Of a DNA stretch of 64,000 nucleotides, positions 51,851 to 61,021 are shown piece after piece; positions within the stretch are counted from its first letter, which is position 1, and each line of letters opens with the position of its first letter. The stretch spans positions 1 to 64,000 of the forward strand of contig JBBDSH010000099.1 of NCBI GenBank assembly GCA_040905045.1, given 5' to 3'. The notes under the pieces were generated by a model, which searched no databases, was not told the DNA's origin, and saw only the letters and a program-made list of their open reading frames with translations. The position numbers and the translations under genes were made by a program. This DNA comes from JBBDSH01 sp040905045. GTDB taxonomy: Bacteria; Pseudomonadota; Gammaproteobacteria; Eutrophobiales; Eutrophobiaceae.

Positions 51851-53434
51851 TCAACGTGAACCCAAATTGATTTTCTCGCCGGCTTCTATCACGACCGGCG
51901 CCGGTGCTTCATCGGGGCGCAGTGTGAATTCGACGCGAACGTCACGATAGCCCGAACGTGTTCCCACCGCCACATATCGTCCCGGCATCAGGGTGATGGA
52001 CTTTTCCTCGAATTTGCCCATGTCCCCGACCTTATAGACGGTGACACTGGTCTGGTTGTCGGATCGCAATTGAACCTTTATCGGTGTTGTCGCTTTTTCC
52101 AGCAGCCGTTCCAGATCGGCCGTCTGCCGCGACAGTTTCGGCCCGGCCGGTTCAATGTTCCCCGCTTCCCGCAGCAACTGCCGGGCATCCTCCCGCACGC
52201 CCTGATCCCAGAGTCGTTCCGGATTGGCAATGGCCTGCTGCAGCCGCTGGTCGAGATTGAAGCGGATGCGGGCGCGTTGCAGTCCGGAATGCGCCTCGGC
52301 CAGGCTGTTGTCCAGGGACAGTGCCTGCTCATAGTGCTCCGTGGCGGTTTGCCATTTCTCGTCGGAGGCGGCCCGTCGGGCGGATTCCAGATATTCGTTA
52401 ATCCTGCGCGTGGTGATCCGTTCCCTGGTCTGATTGAGTACATTCCCGGCTTCCCCGGAGCCGGGTTTCAGCTTCGCCGCCTCGGTAAAGGCTTTTTGCG
52501 CAGCGTCCAGGCGGCCTGCATCCAGGGCGCTGTATCCTTCCGACATCGCCTTGCGGAAGTCGCGGTCGCGGATGCGGCCGTCGGTCTCCTGCAGGCGTTG
52601 GCGCGCCTTGTCCGCGTGGGGATCGATCTCCAGCGCCCTGGAATAATCGGCCCGGGCTGCCTCCAAACGATCTTCCTCCAGGGCCTCGTCGCCCTCGGCG
52701 ATCAGGGCGTTGACCTCGTCCAGGGTCCCGGCCCGTTTTTGTCCCCGCAAGGCGGCCTCGTCCTCCGGTTTGATGAGCAGAGCGGTTTCGAACTGTGCGG
52801 CGGCCCGTTCGGCATCACCCTCGGCCAGTGCCCGTGAACCCTTCTCCATGGCCTCGCCGTAGACCTGCTCCATGCTGTCCAGCAGTTCGTTGAATTGCGC
52901 CAGGGCCTGCCGGTAGAGATCCACCGCTTCGTCGAATCGTCGCTCCTGATAGGCCGAATCCCCTTCCGTCGCCCTCTGCAGGGCCTTGTCAAAATATTCG
53001 CCGGCCCATTTTTCGACCTGATGTTCTTTCAGCGTTTCCTCCGCCTCCAGCATTTCCGCCAGCAGGTCCTGGCTTTGCTTGCGCAGTTTCGACAGTTGTG
53101 CGTCGGTCCAGGGCGTGCCCGCGGGGGATGCTTCGGGCTGCTTTTCCGTCCTGCCCGTGGCAGGGGCGTCGTCGTCCGACTCTGCGGCCGGACGCCCGTT
53201 ATCCCGGGAAGATACCGGTGTGGTATCCACCCAGTCCGGCAGAAAGAAGATGACGCCGATAAACATCGTGATCAGGATCAGCAGGGCGATCATGACGCGA
53301 CGGTCGGTCGGAATCGTTGCGGCACCGGATTTTTGCTCTGCGCCGGCCGTTTCCGCATCCGTGGTCAGGGAAAGTTCGGCCGGCTTGATGGTGGGGAACT
53401 CGTTGTTGTCCGATCCGTTCTTGTCGTTATTCAT
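51851..53434 (-). CDS. Membrane-anchored TPR-like repeat protein with PEGA-like end
   Basis: This 527-residue protein has a cytoplasmic N-terminus, one membrane segment (about 48-68, MIALLILITMFIGVIFFLP), then a long region of TPR-like helical hairpins (for example QRRFDEAVDLYRQALAQFNELL and EEDRLEAARADYSRALEIDP). A beta-rich C-terminus (TSVTVYKVGDMGKFEEKSITLMPGRYVAVGTRSGYRDVRVEF) resembles PEGA domains. It likely scaffolds periplasmic partners of the cluster, in tandem with the PEGA/SUMF1 protein (15-base gap). I cannot name the family. Confidence 0.75.
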   Translation of the reverse strand: MNNDKNGSDNNEFPTIKPAELSLTTDAETAGAEQKSGAATIPTDRRVMIALLILITMFIGVIFFLPDWVDTTPVSSRDNGRPAAESDDDAPATGRTEKQPEASPAGTPWTDAQLSKLRKQSQDLLAEMLEAEETLKEHQVEKWAGEYFDKALQRATEGDSAYQERRFDEAVDLYRQALAQFNELLDSMEQVYGEAMEKGSRALAEGDAERAAAQFETALLIKPEDEAALRGQKRAGTLDEVNALIAEGDEALEEDRLEAARADYSRALEIDPHADKARQRLQETDGRIRDRDFRKAMSEGYSALDAGRLDAAQKAFTEAAKLKPGSGEAGNVLNQTRERITTRRINEYLESARRAASDEKWQTATEHYEQALSLDNSLAEAHSGLQRARIRFNLDQRLQQAIANPERLWDQGVREDARQLLREAGNIEPAGPKLSRQTADLERLLEKATTPIKVQLRSDNQTSVTVYKVGDMGKFEEKSITLMPGRYVAVGTRSGYRDVRVEFTLRPDEAPAPVVIEAGEKINLGSR

Positions 53435-53509
53435 GAGTATGGTTTGATTGGCCGGACCGCAGTCTTACCGGTAAATGTCCATGGTACGCTGACGGCGATA
53501 AAACCGGCG

Positions 53510-54709
53510 TTACTGATCCGGGGAAGCCGTCTCCTGTTGCCCGGTTTCGGTAAGGTAGATATCCCGCAGAATCTCCCGCCATTGACCGTATTGTTCTTCC
53601 ACCGTGCCGGTAAGCGTCACCGTGCGATCCTGCAATTCCATGGTATGGGGTTCGATCTCGGCATTGAGGGAGGCGCTCAGTTCCTCCAGCGCCTGCGAAT
53701 GCATCTTGGCTTCCTCGCGCTTGTCCAGTCCGCTCTTGAAAGTATAGGCGCCGGCCCCGATACCGACCATGCCGGCGGTACGGGCCACGCGGCTGTCACT
53801 GCCCTGGGCCAGCACACCGGCCAGTACGGCCAGGGCGCCGCCCAGAAGCCGGGTGTTGGACTCGCTCCTCAGTTGCCGCAGCGCGATGATCTCTTCATAA
53901 CTGAGTTTGCGCCATTCGTGATAGGGGCCGTCCATTTGCCGGGTAAACGAACGGTAATAATCCTGCAGTGTGTCCACGAACATGAAATCCCGTTCGCGTA
54001 TCTTGCGGATCCGCTGCAGCAACGGATCATTTTCCGCCGGCAATCGTTTGATGCTGTAATTGCCGTTCCTGTCCACTTCCGTATATTCGGCAAAGGCTTC
54101 GGGGGAGAAGTCCCGCGCAAACTTCAGTTCCGTCACCGTGCGAATGGTTGCGACGTCGCCGGCGGCCAGTTCCCGGCGGAAGAGGAGAAGATCATTGGCG
54201 ATGCGATTGTAGATTCCCTGGAAGGGGTCTTCATTATTTCTCTGCAGATTCGGATCATAGGCGTATTTGCTGGCTTTCTCTTCGTAGGTCCTGCGGAACC
54301 AGACACGGCCGGTGGCATCTTCCACCTTGATCGCCAGCTTCAGCTCCTCACCATTGGATTCGAGTATCTCGCCGTCGACCCAGAGATTCATTTCGCTTTT
54401 GCGATCCGGTATCACGCGCACCACGCCCCAGTTGCCGGTACGTTGCAGGGTTTCCATTAACTGAAACGGAATATAGCGTGCCTCCGCACGACGGATGGGC
54501 GGATACACGCCTTCCTGTTCCTCGCTCAGATCGTCGACGCCGGGGTCGAAGATATTGATACCCACATCCAGCAACTGGTCTTCCGGAATATCGGCATTCT
54601 CCTTGAGGATTTCCTCATGCTGCGTGGTCTTGACCGTGGTGGTGCTGCATCCGGCCAGCAGGAGAATGATACCCAGCCAGGGGGTGATGCGGGTGAGTGT
54701 CGGTTTCAT
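53510..54709 (-). CDS. Lipoprotein of unknown function, 399 residues
   Basis: The signal MKPTLTRITPWLGIILLLAGC gives a lipobox LLAGC. The mature protein has a conserved-looking N-terminal block (LLDVGINIFDPGVDDL, then ARYIPFQLMETLQRTGNWGVVRVIPD) of unknown fold. A helical middle (TLQDYYRSFTRQMDGPYHEWRKLSYEEIIALRQL) precedes a glycine-rich membrane-like segment (LLGGALAVLAGVLAQG). Its start overlaps the preceding gene's stop (ATGA). It could be an outer-membrane-anchored component with a hydrophobic hairpin. No clear homolog comes to mind. Confidence 0.7.
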   Translation of the reverse strand: MKPTLTRITPWLGIILLLAGCSTTTVKTTQHEEILKENADIPEDQLLDVGINIFDPGVDDLSEEQEGVYPPIRRAEARYIPFQLMETLQRTGNWGVVRVIPDRKSEMNLWVDGEILESNGEELKLAIKVEDATGRVWFRRTYEEKASKYAYDPNLQRNNEDPFQGIYNRIANDLLLFRRELAAGDVATIRTVTELKFARDFSPEAFAEYTEVDRNGNYSIKRLPAENDPLLQRIRKIRERDFMFVDTLQDYYRSFTRQMDGPYHEWRKLSYEEIIALRQLRSESNTRLLGGALAVLAGVLAQGSDSRVARTAGMVGIGAGAYTFKSGLDKREEAKMHSQALEELSASLNAEIEPHTMELQDRTVTLTGTVEEQYGQWREILRDIYLTETGQQETASPDQ

Positions 54710-55875
54710 CGTTTCGCCTGTACGCCTTCTTTGTATTTACGGTATTCGTCCCAGAGTTTTTCCCGGAGTTCCGGATCCTCTTCTTCCATGGCCGCTTCAC
54801 GCAACTGCCGGGCGACGATGTCGTCGTCATCGCCGCTGGGGATGTCGTCCGGAATACGATCATCCCGATCCTGCGGGGTATCGCCCCGCTTGTAATCGCC
54901 TTCGCGCTGATCGCCGGGCATGTCGGGCTGGCGTCCCCGGGTTACGACATTACCCGAATCTTCCGCCGTGGCTGTCAGTAGCGGCGCGGAATCGCCGCCT
55001 TCGTCGCCGGGATAACGACCGCCGCCGGCGCTGCCCGCCGTCCGGCGTCTCGCACCGCCCGTGCCTTCCCGGTTGTCCTGTTCAGTCGCCCGGCTGCGGC
55101 GCTCCAGAATGATGCCGTCGAACCGGGCCAGTTCCCTGTTCAACTCGCGATCCAGTTCCTCCATTTTTTCCGCGTCCGTCCTGCTGCCGCCACTTCCGGA
55201 CGAATGGCTTCCGCCGTCGCCACCCTCATAGGCAGCGGTCTGCTCCGTCTCACCGGTTCCGTAACCGGTCCTTTCCGCGCCGCCGGCAGTCTCTTGTGTG
55301 CTGTGTTCATCGCCGACGCCGTCCCCGCTACGCTGTGCGGTTTGCCCCGGGCCGGATCTGGCCCCGGTGGTTTCACCCGCATCGCCGCGGCTCTGATCGC
55401 GGCCCAGGATCGGCGCTGTCCCGGAATCGGCCTGCGGTGCGGCATCTCCTTGTTCCTGCTGCCTGCGCATGCCCTCGTCGAAAACTTCCATGGCCTCTGA
55501 GAGAACCTGATCTTCCGATTGCCCGGAAGCGGCATCCTCCGGGGACTGTTGTCCTTCACCGGTTTCGCCGGAAGCCTGTTGCTGTTCGCCAGTCGCACCC
55601 TCCATGGAGGAAGCCTGGCTGTCGTCGCCGCCGGACTGTTGCGTCGAGCCGGACTGACCGGACGCCGGTTGGCTCTGTTGCTGTCCGTCCGAAGAGGATG
55701 CCGTCTGCCCGCCATTGCTTTCGGATGACGAGGATGAACCGTCCTGGCCGGCCGGCGGCGGAGAGGATTGCGACGGTGAGGACGGACTGGGCATGGACGG
55801 GCTGGTTTTACAGCCACCCAGAATGACCGCACCGGCGAGAAGCAACAGCGGTAATCCCGGCATTCGCGGCAGCAT
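54706..55875 (-). CDS. Ser/Gly/Gln-rich low-complexity lipoprotein
   Basis: This protein is about 389 residues long with lipobox VILGGC after a hydrophobic signal. More than 200 residues of serine-, glycine-, glutamine- and glutamate-rich sequence follow (SSPSQSSPPPAGQDGSSSSS and onward). The C-terminal charged part includes LDRELNRELARFDGIILERRSR and LREAAMEEEDPELREKLWDEYRK. The low-complexity region looks like a disordered spacer that could span the periplasm or the peptidoglycan. I prefer the ATG at 55875 (GGAGG just upstream) to 55914, which overlaps the previous stop. Function is unknown. Confidence 0.68.
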   Translation of the reverse strand: MLPRMPGLPLLLLAGAVILGGCKTSPSMPSPSSPSQSSPPPAGQDGSSSSSESNGGQTASSSDGQQQSQPASGQSGSTQQSGGDDSQASSMEGATGEQQQASGETGEGQQSPEDAASGQSEDQVLSEAMEVFDEGMRRQQEQGDAAPQADSGTAPILGRDQSRGDAGETTGARSGPGQTAQRSGDGVGDEHSTQETAGGAERTGYGTGETEQTAAYEGGDGGSHSSGSGGSRTDAEKMEELDRELNRELARFDGIILERRSRATEQDNREGTGGARRRTAGSAGGGRYPGDEGGDSAPLLTATAEDSGNVVTRGRQPDMPGDQREGDYKRGDTPQDRDDRIPDDIPSGDDDDIVARQLREAAMEEEDPELREKLWDEYRKYKEGVQAKR

Positions 55876-55906
55876 CATTCCTCCGGAGAGTGTGGATGAA
55901 AGAACG

Positions 55907-57232
55907 CTATTCATTAATTATATATTTCATATTAACGTCAGTGGTGGTGACGGGTTTACCATCTTCAAAGCGGGGACGGAATTTCGTCCCGGCCACAAGA
56001 CGGCGTGCGGTCCGCACAACCCGTACATTGTCTTCAGGTTTTGCTTCAATAACACGAATGTTACGGACACGGCCGTTGCTCAAGACATCGAAAGCAACGA
56101 TGGCATAGGGAAGATCATCTCGTTCGCGCGACTCCTCCGGCTGCGCCTGTCTTTGATCCGGCAATGCAATCGTCGGCAGACGCTGTGGGTTGCCGAATAT
56201 ATTCTGGAGGGTTTCATTACCGGCACCGTTTCCCTCCAGTAATGCGTAAGCCTGGGAATATTTGTCTACGGCGCTGCGCGGCCGATCGAAGAGCATGTTC
56301 CAGTCGCCCAGATAGGTTAGGGCAACGGCATGGGAGCGGGGTGATAATTCCGCATCGGCTTCTGATTCCTCCCCATGGGCTTCATGGATTTCGACAATCC
56401 TGTCCAACGCCTGCTTGCCCTTGTAATAACTTTCCAGTATTCGATCGATTGCCGAGTCTTCTTCGTAATAATCCGCCCGGGTAGAGACCCTGAATTCACT
56501 TTCAATCTTGAATTCCTCTTCCCGATCAGCCATGACGGCCGTGTAATAGTGGCTCAGGGCAAGTTCATAAAGGGGATCGATCAGGCGCGGATCCTGTTCA
56601 CCGTAATGTGTTTCTATAATGTCAATCGCCTTGTTGTACAGATCTTCCGCATTTCTGAGTTGTGTGTACGGTGATATAGCGGGAGTTGTCCGGTAATTAT
56701 CCAGGTGCCAGCGGGCGGCGCGGCTGATAACCGGTAACAGTCGTGGATCATTATCGCCGTAGTTGCGCTTGTGCAGCCAGTAGAGATATTGGTAGTTTTT
56801 GTGCAGTTCTTCCAGGTTGTTGACGATGGAATTTTCCTGGATGAGCAGTTCCAGGTAAGGCAACTGCTCCATGCTGTGCAGGCCGTGATTGATTCGGCTG
56901 ATGTGCAGTGCCGTCCGGAAAGAGTCCGCGGCCTCTGTGTGATTGTCCAGGGCGCTGAGTGACAGACCGAGGCTTAACAGTGCCTCGCTGAGCTGGGCAT
57001 GGTATGCGCCGTGTTCCGCCTGTAACTGATCGACCCGCCGGCGATATCGTTCTATGGAACGGCGGATTTCCTCGTCACTCCTGGCCGATTCAATCCCGTC
57101 GCCGGAGTCAACCGCCGGGGGTGAGGCCGTCACGGCATTGTCATCATTCAGCGCATTACCGGCCGCGGGGCCCGTGAAAAGCATGCATATCGAGCCGAAG
57201 ATTCCAGCTATCTGATATCCAACATGTTTCAT
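55907..57232 (-). CDS. TPR protein with TonB-like C-terminal domain (first gene of the cluster)
   Basis: This 441-residue exported protein has a signal peptide (residues 1 to about 27) and TPR-like repeats (about 50-300: GAYHAQLSEALLSLGLSLSALDNHTEA). It ends in a TonB-C-like domain (about 365-441: YAIVAFDVLSNGRVRNIRVIEAKPE, then RRLVAGTKFRPRFEDGKPV). Classical TonB has an N-terminal membrane anchor and a proline-rich linker, both absent here, so it is not a canonical energy transducer. It may be an outer-membrane-facing partner recruited to the ExbB/ExbD-like complex. It leads the minus-strand cluster, whose promoter should lie in the gap to 57585. Confidence 0.75.
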   Translation of the reverse strand: MKHVGYQIAGIFGSICMLFTGPAAGNALNDDNAVTASPPAVDSGDGIESARSDEEIRRSIERYRRRVDQLQAEHGAYHAQLSEALLSLGLSLSALDNHTEAADSFRTALHISRINHGLHSMEQLPYLELLIQENSIVNNLEELHKNYQYLYWLHKRNYGDNDPRLLPVISRAARWHLDNYRTTPAISPYTQLRNAEDLYNKAIDIIETHYGEQDPRLIDPLYELALSHYYTAVMADREEEFKIESEFRVSTRADYYEEDSAIDRILESYYKGKQALDRIVEIHEAHGEESEADAELSPRSHAVALTYLGDWNMLFDRPRSAVDKYSQAYALLEGNGAGNETLQNIFGNPQRLPTIALPDQRQAQPEESRERDDLPYAIVAFDVLSNGRVRNIRVIEAKPEDNVRVVRTARRLVAGTKFRPRFEDGKPVTTTDVNMKYIINE

Positions 57233-57585
57233 CTTGCTGCTTGTGTCATCTCATGTGCTAACTATTTGATTAGCGCCGTATAATAACGTTCCATACGGAA
57301 TTGCATCGTATTTCCCAACCCCGATTCTACGCCGCTATCGACCGTGCTGTAAGCGGAATCTGGGGGATCCGGCGGCCGCTGAACGGCACCGTCCCGGGAC
57401 GCATAGAGGGACGGATGTCCCGTGCGGCCCGGGATGGATCGGATTTCATACAAACGCCTCATTTCCGGTAGTATGATGAAAAATCAGGATTCCCGTTACG
57501 GGCGACAATAAAGGAAATCCGGAATTTTTATCAGGATTCCCCGAAAAACAGATAATTATCGATTGATACCCCGAGGAGGTTCCCA
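57233..57585. other. Divergent control region between the envelope cluster and phaB
   Basis: No gene is evident in these 353 bases. It must contain promoters for the minus-strand cluster and for the plus-strand acetoacetyl-CoA reductase, but no palindrome or strong -10/-35 pair stands out. A short minus-strand open frame (57262-57462) has no family match or ribosome-binding site. A strong AGGAGG precedes the ATG at 57586. Confidence 0.5.
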
Positions 57586-58308
57586 ATGGCAAAAACTGCA
57601 ATCGTCACCGGCGGCACGCGTGGCATCGGCGGCGCAATATCCATGGCATTAAAGGAAGCCGGTTTTCAGGTGGCCGCGGTCTATGCCGGCAATGACGAAG
57701 CCGCGCAGGAATTCAACAAGGCAACCGGTATTTCAGTCTATAAATTCGATGTCAGTGATTTCCAGGCCTGTGAAAACGGTGTCAGGGAGATCGAGAACGA
57801 TCTGGGACCGATTTCGGTACTCGTCAACAATGCGGGGATCACGCGGGACAAAACCATACACCGCATGAGTTTCGAGGATTGGAATGCGGTTATCCAGACC
57901 AATCTGACATCCTGTTTCAACATGAGTCATGCTGTTATTGAAGGCATGCGCGAGCGCGCCTACGGCCGTATCGTCAATATCGGTTCCATCAACGGCCAGG
58001 CCGGGCAATACGGCCAGGTCAATTACGCCGCCGCCAAGTCCGGCATCCACGGCTTCACCAAGGCCCTGGCCCAGGAAGGCGCCGGCAAGGGTATTACCGT
58101 GAATGCCATCGCGCCCGGCTATATCGATACGGACATGGTGCGAGCGGTGCCCGAGAACGTGCTGGAGAAAATCGTCTCGAAAATCCCGGTGGGACGCCTG
58201 GGTCAGCCCGAAGAGATTGCCCGCGGCGTTGTCTTTCTTGCCGGCGAGGATGCCGGCTTCATCACCGGCTCCACCCTCAGCATCAACGGCGGCCAGCACA
58301 TGTACTGA
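57586..58308 (+). CDS. phaB: Acetoacetyl-CoA reductase (SDR family)
   Basis: This 240-residue short-chain dehydrogenase reduces acetoacetyl-CoA to 3-hydroxybutyryl-CoA for polyhydroxybutyrate or related pathways. It has the Rossmann motif GGTRGIGGAI, NNAGITRDKTIHRMS with the typical PhaB wording, a catalytic YAAAK (Y-x3-K), and the terminal EDAGFITGSTLSINGGQHMY. The similarity to PhaB is strong, but no PHA synthase is in the window, so a general 3-oxoacyl-CoA reductase is possible. A perfect AGGAGG six bases upstream supports high translation. fadE follows 94 bases later. Confidence 0.88.
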   Translation: MAKTAIVTGGTRGIGGAISMALKEAGFQVAAVYAGNDEAAQEFNKATGISVYKFDVSDFQACENGVREIENDLGPISVLVNNAGITRDKTIHRMSFEDWNAVIQTNLTSCFNMSHAVIEGMRERAYGRIVNIGSINGQAGQYGQVNYAAAKSGIHGFTKALAQEGAGKGITVNAIAPGYIDTDMVRAVPENVLEKIVSKIPVGRLGQPEEIARGVVFLAGEDAGFITGSTLSINGGQHMY

Positions 58309-58402
58309 GGGCGATCCCCGCGGCGGCAGGATGCGCTTTCGCGAAGGGGCGCAAGTTTGCCGCGAATGCCGCCTTTCCGGTATCCGGCAGCGGAAATAAT
58401 CC

Positions 58403-60934
58403 ATGACGCTTTTTATTTTCCTGGTTTATGCGGCAGGTGCTGTCGCGCTTGCCTTCTTGCGATCGTCGTTGCGCCATGCCGCCATCGGCAGCGCCGCCCT
58501 GTTGCTGGTCTACCTGATCCTGGGCGGCGATTCCTTGATCCTTGGTCTGATACTGTTGTTGTCGGCTGCCGTCACCACCCTGCTGTCGCTGGACCGGGTG
58601 CGCATCAATCACATTACCCCGGTCCTGTTGCGCTGGTACCGGCGCAGCCTGCCGGGTATCTCGGAGACGGAACGCGAGGCTATTGATGCCGGCAGCGTCT
58701 GGTGGGAGGGTGAGCTGTTCGGCGGCGCGCCGGACTGGCGGCGCCTGCTGGACGAGCCGAAGACACAACTGACGGAGGAAGAGCAGGCCTTTCTCGACGG
58801 CCCGGTGGAGGAATTGTGCCGTCGGGTGGATTCCTGGGATGTGAATTTCAACCTGGCCGATGTACCCGGCGATCTGATCCCGTTCATCAAGGAAAACGGC
58901 TTCCTGGGTTTGATCATTCCGAAGGACTACGGCGGTCTGGGTTTCTCGCCCCTGGCTCAGGTCATGATCATGACCCGCCTGTTCAGTCTCAGCGGTGTCG
59001 TGGCCAACTACATCAACATCCCCAATGCCCTGGGCCCGGGCGAACTGCTGCTCGAATACGGCACGCAGGAGCAGAAGGACTACTACCTGCCGCGCCTGGC
59101 CCGGGGCGAGGAACTGCCCTGTTTCGCCCTGACCTCGCCCTTTGCCGGATCGGATGCCACCTCGCTGCCGGACACGGGCACGGTCTGCAAGGGTCTGTGG
59201 CAGGGCCGCGAAATCATCGGCATGCGCCTGGATATCGACAAGCGCTATATCACCCTGGCACCCGTCGCCACGCTCATCGGTCTGGCCTTCCGGCTGCGCG
59301 ATCCGGATCATCTCATCGGCGACGTGGACGACTACGGCCTGACTTGCGCCCTGATCCCCCATGATGTGAAAGGTATCGAGATCGGCCGCCGTCATCTTCC
59401 TATCGGCGATCCCTTTGTCAACGGCCCGATCCGCGGGCGCGGTGTGTTCGTGCCGCTGGATACCATCATCGGCGGCGTCGCCATGGCGGGCACCGGCTGG
59501 CGCATGCTGCTCAATTGCCTGTCCGCCGGCCGCGCCATCAGCCTGCCGTGTACCGCCAATTCCTTCGCCCAGAATGCGTTGGCGGCCACCGGCGTCTACA
59601 CCCGCATCCGGCGCCAGTTCAATCTGCCCATCGCCCGCTTTGAGGGGGTACAGAAGCCGCTGGCGGCCATGGCCGGCCTGACCTGCATCATCAACGCCGC
59701 CGGCATCCAGACCGCCAAAGCCCTGAACCGGGGGCAAAAGCCGGCGGTGGCCGGTTCCATACTCAAATACCATAGCACCGAGATGGCCCGGCAGGTGGTC
59801 AACCACGCCATGGACATTCACGGCGGCAAGGGCGTCATGAAAGGCCCGGGTAATTACCTGAGTGATCGCTACGAGTCCGTGCCGGTGCCCATCACGGTGG
59901 AAGGGGCCAACATCATGACCCGTAGCCTGATGATCTTCGGCCAGGGGGCGATACGCTGCCATCCCTTTATTCTCCGGGAAATGCAGCTGACGCAGGCGCA
60001 AGAGGACGAGGCCGTGATCCGGGAGTTCGACCGGGTCTTTTTCCGGCATCTGGGCAATACCTGCCGCAACGGCGCCCACGCTCTGGTTCATGCCCTGACA
60101 GGTTCCCTGTTCGCGCCGGCGCCGGCCGATACCGACCTGCGCGATCTTTACCGGCAGGCGAGCCGGCTCAGCGCCGCCTTCGCCTTTGTCGCCGACATGG
60201 CCCTGGCGTCCCTGCGGGGTTCGCTGAAAATGCGCGAAATGCTCTCGGCCAGGCTGGGCGATCTGCTGAGTACCCTGTATCTCATAAGCATGCTCCTGAA
60301 ACATCATGACGATCAGGGCCGGCCGGCGGAGGATCGGCCGCTGGTACGCTGGGGCTGCCGTTACCTGATGCATCAATACCAGGAGGCCATGCACGAATTG
60401 CTGCGGAACCTGCCCAACCGGCCGCTGGCGCTGATATGCCGGGCGGTGGTGTTTCCCCTGGGCCGGCGTTTCCATGCGCCGGAGGATGCCCTTGATAGCC
60501 AGGTGGCGCTGTTGGTGACGCAGCCGACGGAGACACGCCGGCGGCTGATCGAAGGGATTTATCTGACCCCCAACGATAACAATCCCGTGGGCCGGTTGAA
60601 CGCCCTGCTGCCGGAGGTGGATGCGGTGGACCCGCTGTACGTAAAACTGCGTCAAGCGGTCAAGGAAGGGCTGTCACCGACCACACTGGGCGCGGACGCC
60701 ATCACCGTGGCCCAACAGGCCGGTATCATTAATGCCGAAGAGGCAACGGCGTTGCGCGACTATGACGAAAAAGCCATGGCCTTTATCAACGTGGACGAGT
60801 TTGAATACGGAGACTTGGGCCGCCGTACCTCCGCCGGAACGCAAATCCGGAAGAAGCCCGGCAGGAAAAAAGCCGTTAAAAAGAACAGAGAAACCGGCGG
60901 AGAAACGGAAAACCAGTTGCAGGACAAAGAGTAA
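58403..60934 (+). CDS. fadE: Acyl-CoA dehydrogenase FadE (membrane-associated, long form)
   Basis: This 843-residue protein has two N-terminal hydrophobic segments (MTLFIFLVYAAGAVALAF and SLILGLILLLSAAVTTLLS) that tie it to the inner membrane. An acyl-CoA dehydrogenase core follows (FLGLIIPKDYGGLGFS, ALTSPFAGSDATSLPD, and the C-terminal VMKGPGNYLSDRYESVPV region), then a helical tail ending in a lysine-rich stretch. This FadE type catalyses the first beta-oxidation step on fatty acyl-CoA and uses ETF or a quinone acceptor. Its length fits E. coli FadE (814) plus a charged C-terminal extension. It is probably co-regulated with phaB. Confidence 0.93.
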   Translation: MTLFIFLVYAAGAVALAFLRSSLRHAAIGSAALLLVYLILGGDSLILGLILLLSAAVTTLLSLDRVRINHITPVLLRWYRRSLPGISETEREAIDAGSVWWEGELFGGAPDWRRLLDEPKTQLTEEEQAFLDGPVEELCRRVDSWDVNFNLADVPGDLIPFIKENGFLGLIIPKDYGGLGFSPLAQVMIMTRLFSLSGVVANYINIPNALGPGELLLEYGTQEQKDYYLPRLARGEELPCFALTSPFAGSDATSLPDTGTVCKGLWQGREIIGMRLDIDKRYITLAPVATLIGLAFRLRDPDHLIGDVDDYGLTCALIPHDVKGIEIGRRHLPIGDPFVNGPIRGRGVFVPLDTIIGGVAMAGTGWRMLLNCLSAGRAISLPCTANSFAQNALAATGVYTRIRRQFNLPIARFEGVQKPLAAMAGLTCIINAAGIQTAKALNRGQKPAVAGSILKYHSTEMARQVVNHAMDIHGGKGVMKGPGNYLSDRYESVPVPITVEGANIMTRSLMIFGQGAIRCHPFILREMQLTQAQEDEAVIREFDRVFFRHLGNTCRNGAHALVHALTGSLFAPAPADTDLRDLYRQASRLSAAFAFVADMALASLRGSLKMREMLSARLGDLLSTLYLISMLLKHHDDQGRPAEDRPLVRWGCRYLMHQYQEAMHELLRNLPNRPLALICRAVVFPLGRRFHAPEDALDSQVALLVTQPTETRRRLIEGIYLTPNDNNPVGRLNALLPEVDAVDPLYVKLRQAVKEGLSPTTLGADAITVAQQAGIINAEEATALRDYDEKAMAFINVDEFEYGDLGRRTSAGTQIRKKPGRKKAVKKNRETGGETENQLQDKE

Positions 60935-61021
60935 AATTTGATGATGGATTCTGCCTTGTTGAAGTGAAATATGTATTGGAAAACCTCCGGATATTCTCCG
61001 GAGCCGCACGGTTGCCGGTGT

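Noticed and set aside
52895..54460. A 521-codon plus-strand open frame across two minus-strand cluster genes
   Set aside because: It spans the gap between two genes and lacks a recognisable domain or ribosome-binding site.
43850..57232. Zorya-type antiviral system
   Set aside because: A MotA-like gene is present, but there is no ZorB OmpA-type stator, ZorC, ZorD helicase or ZorE nuclease in the cluster.
57262..57462. A 66-residue minus-strand open frame before the envelope cluster
   Set aside because: No ribosome-binding site or conserved feature; more likely part of the control region.
58283..60655. A 790-codon open frame on the strand opposite fadE
   Set aside because: It mirrors a GC-rich gene and shows no family motif; codon bias explains the lack of stops.
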